Shown: positions 29,823-32,853 of the stretch, piece by piece
Numbering within the stretch: the stretch's first letter is position 1
Layout: each line of letters opens with the position of its first letter
Origin: an uncultured Desulfovibrio sp.
Lineage (GTDB): Bacteria > Desulfobacterota > Desulfovibrionia > Desulfovibrionales > Desulfovibrionaceae
DNA length: 32,853 nucleotides
NCBI RefSeq assembly: GCF_944324525.1
Contig: NZ_CALUWS010000033.1
Location: 1-32,853 of the forward strand
Direction of reading: 5' to 3'
Translations under genes and position numbers: made by a program
The notes under the pieces: model-generated
Told to the model about the DNA's origin: nothing
Databases searched by the model: none
The model's input: the letters and a program-made list of their open reading frames with translations, nothing else

Positions 29823-31232
29823 ATGAGCGAAGAACGACTACGCCTGGAAGCCAACCTCATTTCCCGTCTGGACAGGATGCCCATGAACCGGGAAGTCCGT
29901 TTACTTGTCGGACTGTTGTCGCTCTGCTGGGTCATGGAAGCTTTCGATATCGGCATGATCGGACAGGTCCTGCTGGTGCTGAAGCAACTCTGGGATCTGG
30001 ACCCGAGCATGATCGGTCTGCTCGGCTCCTGCTCCACGGTCGGCGTCGTCATCGGCACCGCTTCGGCGGGCTTTTTGACGGACCGCTACGGCCGCAAGCG
30101 CGTGCTGCTCTGGGGGGTGTTCATCTTCACCTTCTTCACGCTCATCGGCAGCCTGTTCGCGCATATCGGCTGGATCGTCGCCATGCGCTTCATCGCCGGC
30201 CTCGGGGCCGGGGCGGTGTTCCCCCTTCCTTATCTGATGATCTCCGAGATCGCGCCATCGCGGTCGCGCGGCAACCTTGTGTGCGTATGCAACGCCATCC
30301 TGACCGCTGCCTATTGCCTGCCGACGCTCTGCGGCTCCTGGGCCATCAGGACGTTTGAACTGGAGACCGCCTGGCGCATCCCCTTCATCGTGGGCGGGAT
30401 CCCCATTTTCTGTCTGTACCTCTTCCACCGCTGGCTGCCCGAATCGCCGCGCTGGCTCATGAAGAAGGGCCGTCACGAGGAAGTGCGGCAGCTCGTGGAG
30501 CGTCTGGAATGCAGCGCCGGCGTGCCGCATGACGATACCTATGTGGACGAGGCCGTGCTGCGCAACCTGCGTCAGGCCTCGATCAGCGTCAAGTCCACGT
30601 CCAGCCAGTGGACGCGCCTTTTCCGCTCGCCGTATCTGAGCCGTTCGCTCGTTTCCTGGTCCATGTTCTCCGCCGGCCTCATCACGTGGTACGTCGTGCT
30701 GGTCTATGTGCCGACCATCCTCACCAACTACGGTTTCGCGCCCTCCAATTCCGTCATCCTGGCCGGCGTCATGACCGTTCTCGGGGGCATCGGTTCCATC
30801 GTCATGGGGCCGCTGGCCGACAAGTACGGCCGCAAGCCCATCTGGAGCCTTTACGTCATCATCACCATCATCGCGCTTTTCATGTTGACCGCCACGGAAA
30901 GCATCACCGCTTTGCTGGTCATCGGCGCGCTGGTCGCCTTTTTCGGCACCGGCATCATGCCCATCTGCAAGGTATATGTGGCTGAACAGTATCCGACGGA
31001 GCTGCGCGGCGTAGGTACGGGCTTTGGCGAGGCCGTCTCCCGCATCGTGGGCGGCGTGCTGGCGACGTACTATCTGGCCTTCTTCCTTGATCTTGGCGGG
31101 ATGCAGGCGGTCTTTACCTTCATGGCCGTGGCCTTCGGCATCGCCATCGTCGCGCTCTGGATATGGGGACAGGAGACAGCCCGGCGCAGCGTGGAAGCTA
31201 CCGCCGCGGAATCCGAGGAGAAGAAGGCATGA
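29823..31232 (+). CDS. MFS transporter, sugar/acid symporter type
   Basis: The 469-residue product has 12 predicted helices and the signatures of the sugar-porter/AAHS-like MFS branch: the loop 2-3 motif FLTDRYGRKRV, RFIAGLGAGAVFPLPYLMIS, PESPRWLMKKGR after helix 6, a central cytosolic loop (about 210-265), and the repeat motif LADKYGRKPIW in the second half. WVMEAFDIGMIG in helix 1 carries the Asp often found in aromatic-acid/H+ symporters. The substrate is unknown, but the coupled amidase downstream suggests an amide or acylated amine. AAAGGAG precedes the ATG, and the stop overlaps the amidase start (ATGA). Confidence 0.9.
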   Translation: MSEERLRLEANLISRLDRMPMNREVRLLVGLLSLCWVMEAFDIGMIGQVLLVLKQLWDLDPSMIGLLGSCSTVGVVIGTASAGFLTDRYGRKRVLLWGVFIFTFFTLIGSLFAHIGWIVAMRFIAGLGAGAVFPLPYLMISEIAPSRSRGNLVCVCNAILTAAYCLPTLCGSWAIRTFELETAWRIPFIVGGIPIFCLYLFHRWLPESPRWLMKKGRHEEVRQLVERLECSAGVPHDDTYVDEAVLRNLRQASISVKSTSSQWTRLFRSPYLSRSLVSWSMFSAGLITWYVVLVYVPTILTNYGFAPSNSVILAGVMTVLGGIGSIVMGPLADKYGRKPIWSLYVIITIIALFMLTATESITALLVIGALVAFFGTGIMPICKVYVAEQYPTELRGVGTGFGEAVSRIVGGVLATYYLAFFLDLGGMQAVFTFMAVAFGIAIVALWIWGQETARRSVEATAAESEEKKA

Positions 31233-32611
31233 CGACCAGCCATACGACCACCATCGCCGCCGTGGCCGAACAGCTGCGGCAGGGCAGCCTGACCATCCCC
31301 GATCTGCTGTGGCGGTGTCGCCGCCGCATCGCCGACCTCAACGACCGGCTCAATGCCGTCGTCACGCTGGCCCCTGACGTCGAGGCTCAGGCGGAACAGC
31401 GGGAAGAAGAGCTGCGTACCGGCAAGGATCGCGGCCCCCTGCACGGCATCCCGCTGCTCGTCAAGGACAATATCGACGTGGCCGGCATGCCCAGCACCGT
31501 CGCGAGCCCCATATTCGCCTCCGCTCTTCCGGCCGCTACGGATGCCGCCGTCATCGCCGGCCTGCGCGAAGCGGGCGCCATCATCCTTGGCAAGACCAAT
31601 ATGGACGAGTTCGCGGCCCATGTCAGCGGTCGGACGTCCTGCTGGGGGCCGACGGTCAATCCCTGGCACATGTCGCGCAACTGCTCGCCCGGGGGCTCTT
31701 CCAGCGGCAGCGCCGCCGCGGCGGCGGCAGGCATGTGCCTCGCCGCGCTGGGGACGGATACGGGCGGATCGGTACGGCTGCCCGCCGCCTGGTGCGGTCT
31801 TTTCGGGCTGCGCCCGAGCTGGGGACTGCTCCCCATGCGGGGCATCTATCCGCGTGCGGCCAGCATGGACGTGCCCGGCGTCTTTACCCGCTCGCCCGGG
31901 GACATGATCCCGCTGCTGCGGGCCATGCTCGGGAGCGATCTGCCGCCGGCAGCCCGGACGGGAAAGCCCCGCGTGGGCATCATGTCGCGTCTCATCCGTC
32001 AGCTGGCCGGATCTCTGGACGGCGTGAACGAGTGTTATGAAGAAGCGGTAGAGCGCTGGACAGGCCTCGGCTGCACGCTTGTCGAGGTGGCCTTCCCGCT
32101 GTTGACGGACGCGGAGGTCGGCAGCGTGGTGGACCGGCTGCGCAGTTATGAGTTTTACCGCGACGTCAGCAAGGATGTGGAGACAAGCCCGGCCAGAAAA
32201 CGCATGAACGCCGTCCCGGCTGCGGACTACGCGGCCGGCCGGGACCTGCCGGACAGCCTGCTGCAGGCGGCGCAAAACCGGCGGCGGGAACTGGCGGAAG
32301 CCACGCAGAGCTTCTTTGCCGGGGAAGATTTGGACGCGCTCCTGCTGCCGGCGGCGCTCATGACGGCTCCGCGTCTGGACGCTCCGGCCGAAGTCTACGG
32401 CAAGGCCCGTCTGCTCATGAACCTGTTCAGCATCACCGGCAATCCCGTGCTGGTCTATCCGGGCGGAAGCATCGACGGCATGCCCTTCGGCATGCAGCTG
32501 GTCGGCCCCGTGCGGACGGAGGCCCGGCTCATCGAACTTGCCGGACTCTATGAGGGGCAATTCCATCCCTTTGCCGCGCCGCCGTCCTCGCCTGGACGCG
32601 GCGGGAAATAA
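31229..32611 (+). CDS. Amidase-signature hydrolase
   Basis: The 460-residue product belongs to the amidase signature family, which cleaves C-N amide bonds. The Ser-cisSer-Lys triad is complete: Lys79 in LLVKDNIDV, Ser157 in SPGGSSSGSAA, and the nucleophile Ser181 in GTDTGGSVRLPA, with the usual 24-residue spacing. The C-terminal end NLFSITGNPVLVYPGG then MPFGMQLVGP is typical. It resembles GatA in outline but no gatB/gatC lies beside it, and the context points to catabolism rather than tRNA amidation. The ATG overlaps the stop of the MFS gene, so import and hydrolysis are probably produced together. The true substrate is open. Confidence 0.92.
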   Translation: MTTSHTTTIAAVAEQLRQGSLTIPDLLWRCRRRIADLNDRLNAVVTLAPDVEAQAEQREEELRTGKDRGPLHGIPLLVKDNIDVAGMPSTVASPIFASALPAATDAAVIAGLREAGAIILGKTNMDEFAAHVSGRTSCWGPTVNPWHMSRNCSPGGSSSGSAAAAAAGMCLAALGTDTGGSVRLPAAWCGLFGLRPSWGLLPMRGIYPRAASMDVPGVFTRSPGDMIPLLRAMLGSDLPPAARTGKPRVGIMSRLIRQLAGSLDGVNECYEEAVERWTGLGCTLVEVAFPLLTDAEVGSVVDRLRSYEFYRDVSKDVETSPARKRMNAVPAADYAAGRDLPDSLLQAAQNRRRELAEATQSFFAGEDLDALLLPAALMTAPRLDAPAEVYGKARLLMNLFSITGNPVLVYPGGSIDGMPFGMQLVGPVRTEARLIELAGLYEGQFHPFAAPPSSPGRGGK

Positions 32612-32703
32612 GCCGCCCGGCTTCTCCCCGCCCCGCCTGAAAGGGGCATGCCCGGCCTGACATCCTTTGCACGCCGGGAGACGCCCCCTCAGCAACTCCC
32701 GTA

Positions 32704-32734
32704 AAAAAACCACCCGCATGGCGGGTGGTTTTTT
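32704..32734 (+). terminator. Rho-independent terminator of the MFS-amidase operon
   Basis: AAAAAACCACCCGC (32704-32717) pairs with GCGGGTGGTTTTTT (32721-32734) around ATG, with the T-run at the 3' side. It lies 93 bases after the amidase stop and can also act on the opposite strand because of the A-run. Confidence 0.9.
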
Positions 32735-32763
32735 CAGCTCGTCACGCATCCCGCCGGAGGATC

Positions 32764-32823
32764 ATGATGTTGCTGACTCTAGGGTCAGGACTCATTATTT
32801 CCATACGCTTCAAAAAAGAGTAG
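32764..32823 (+). pseudogene. Gene start interrupted after six codons
   Basis: A strong GGAGG site stands four bases before ATG ATG TTG CTG ACT CTA (MMLLTL), which looks like the start of a real gene, perhaps with a signal peptide. From 32782 the sequence changes to GGGTCAGGACTCATTA, which looks like an IS terminus, and the frame stops at 32821-32823 after 19 residues. The rest of the gene should lie beyond the window on the far side of the insertion. Confidence 0.5.
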
Positions 32824-32853
32824 GTATGGAGACGGAGGTTACCATGTCTACTC
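32782..32853 (+). mobile_element. Left end of a probable insertion sequence (truncated by window edge)
   Basis: GGGTCAGGACTCATTATTTC looks like an IS terminal repeat, adjoining CTA as a possible target site. About 60 bases in, a GGAGG site leads to ATG TCT ACT at 32844, a fitting position for a transposase start. The other end is outside the window, so family and completeness are unknown; an IS5-type element is my best guess. Confidence 0.5.
32844..32853 (+). CDS. Start of a gene cut by the window edge, probable transposase
   Basis: ATG TCT ACT C (MST...) follows GGAGG by five bases. Only three codons are visible, so the function rests on the IS-like context alone. Confidence 0.4.

Noticed and set aside
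31229-32611. Amidase as GatA of the tRNA amidotransferase
   Set aside because: There is no gatB or gatC beside it and it is coupled to a transporter, so a catabolic amidase is the simpler reading.
1-32853. tRNA, rRNA or known riboswitch genes
   Set aside because: I looked for cloverleaf ends, T-loop motifs and familiar riboswitch cores in the spacers and saw none that I could support by eye.

Overview
The window is a GC-rich bacterial chromosome segment from an organism with two membranes. It carries a full outer-membrane lipid-asymmetry (Mla) operon, a single-subunit PglB/STT3 oligosaccharyltransferase, class II fructose-bisphosphatase (GlpX), a long UbiD decarboxylase, and intergenic spacers packed with G/C-run hairpins. 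Together these fit a sulfate-reducing Desulfovibrionaceae (gut Desulfovibrio type). That placement is an inference from gene content and style, not from a marker gene comparison.

Layout, left to right. (1) 1-3371: remnant of a dispersed repeat, then a two-gene McrBC type IV restriction locus in which McrB has no N-terminal DNA-recognition domain but an EVE/PUA-like domain inserted inside its AAA+ motor. (2) 3488-5666, minus strand: a secreted HbpS/GlcG-type protein, a small exported protein of unknown function, and glpX with a clear sigma70-type promoter. (3) 5667-6327: a spacer of tandem ~181-bp repeats and long perfect palindromes. (4) 6328-12115: nadE, a repeat-filled spacer, then the minus-strand operon yrdC/sua5-type - nudix - ubiD, whose first gene overlaps head-to-head with rlmH on the plus strand. 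(5) 12116-12588: another composite repeat. (6) 12589-15761, minus: rsmG coupled to an STT3/PglB-like glycosyltransferase. (7) 15864-24484, plus: fabD, argS, a SPOR protein, mlaE-F-D-C-A, then a solitary OppD-type ABC ATPase. (8) 24485-27748: composite repeat, MerR/GyrI-type regulator, a 1-Cys/Prx6-type peroxiredoxin behind a Fur-like box, and an MFS exporter. (9) 27749-28453: a 365-bp MITE-like element with 16-bp terminal inverted repeats lying between two terminators. (10) 28454-32611: a lipoprotein, a long AT-rich spacer, then a coupled MFS importer-amidase pair. (11) 32764-end: a gene start apparently broken by the left end of an insertion sequence.

Functional themes: envelope maintenance (Mla, SPOR, lipoprotein, N-glycosylation), housekeeping (NAD, arginyl-tRNA, fatty-acid initiation, rRNA and tRNA modification), and accessory functions (McrBC, MFS/amidase, MerR/MFS).

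The most striking structure outside the genes is an intergenic repeat family present at five or more sites. Its ~70-bp internal unit occurs 1-3 times per site (eight units at four sites). Each unit forms two adjacent hairpins; the stems change in sequence from unit to unit in a compensatory way, while an A-A mismatch in the first stem stays constant. The best preserved copy has perfect terminal inverted repeats and a TA duplication, so the family looks like a mobilised, REP/BIME-like structured element carried by a MITE.
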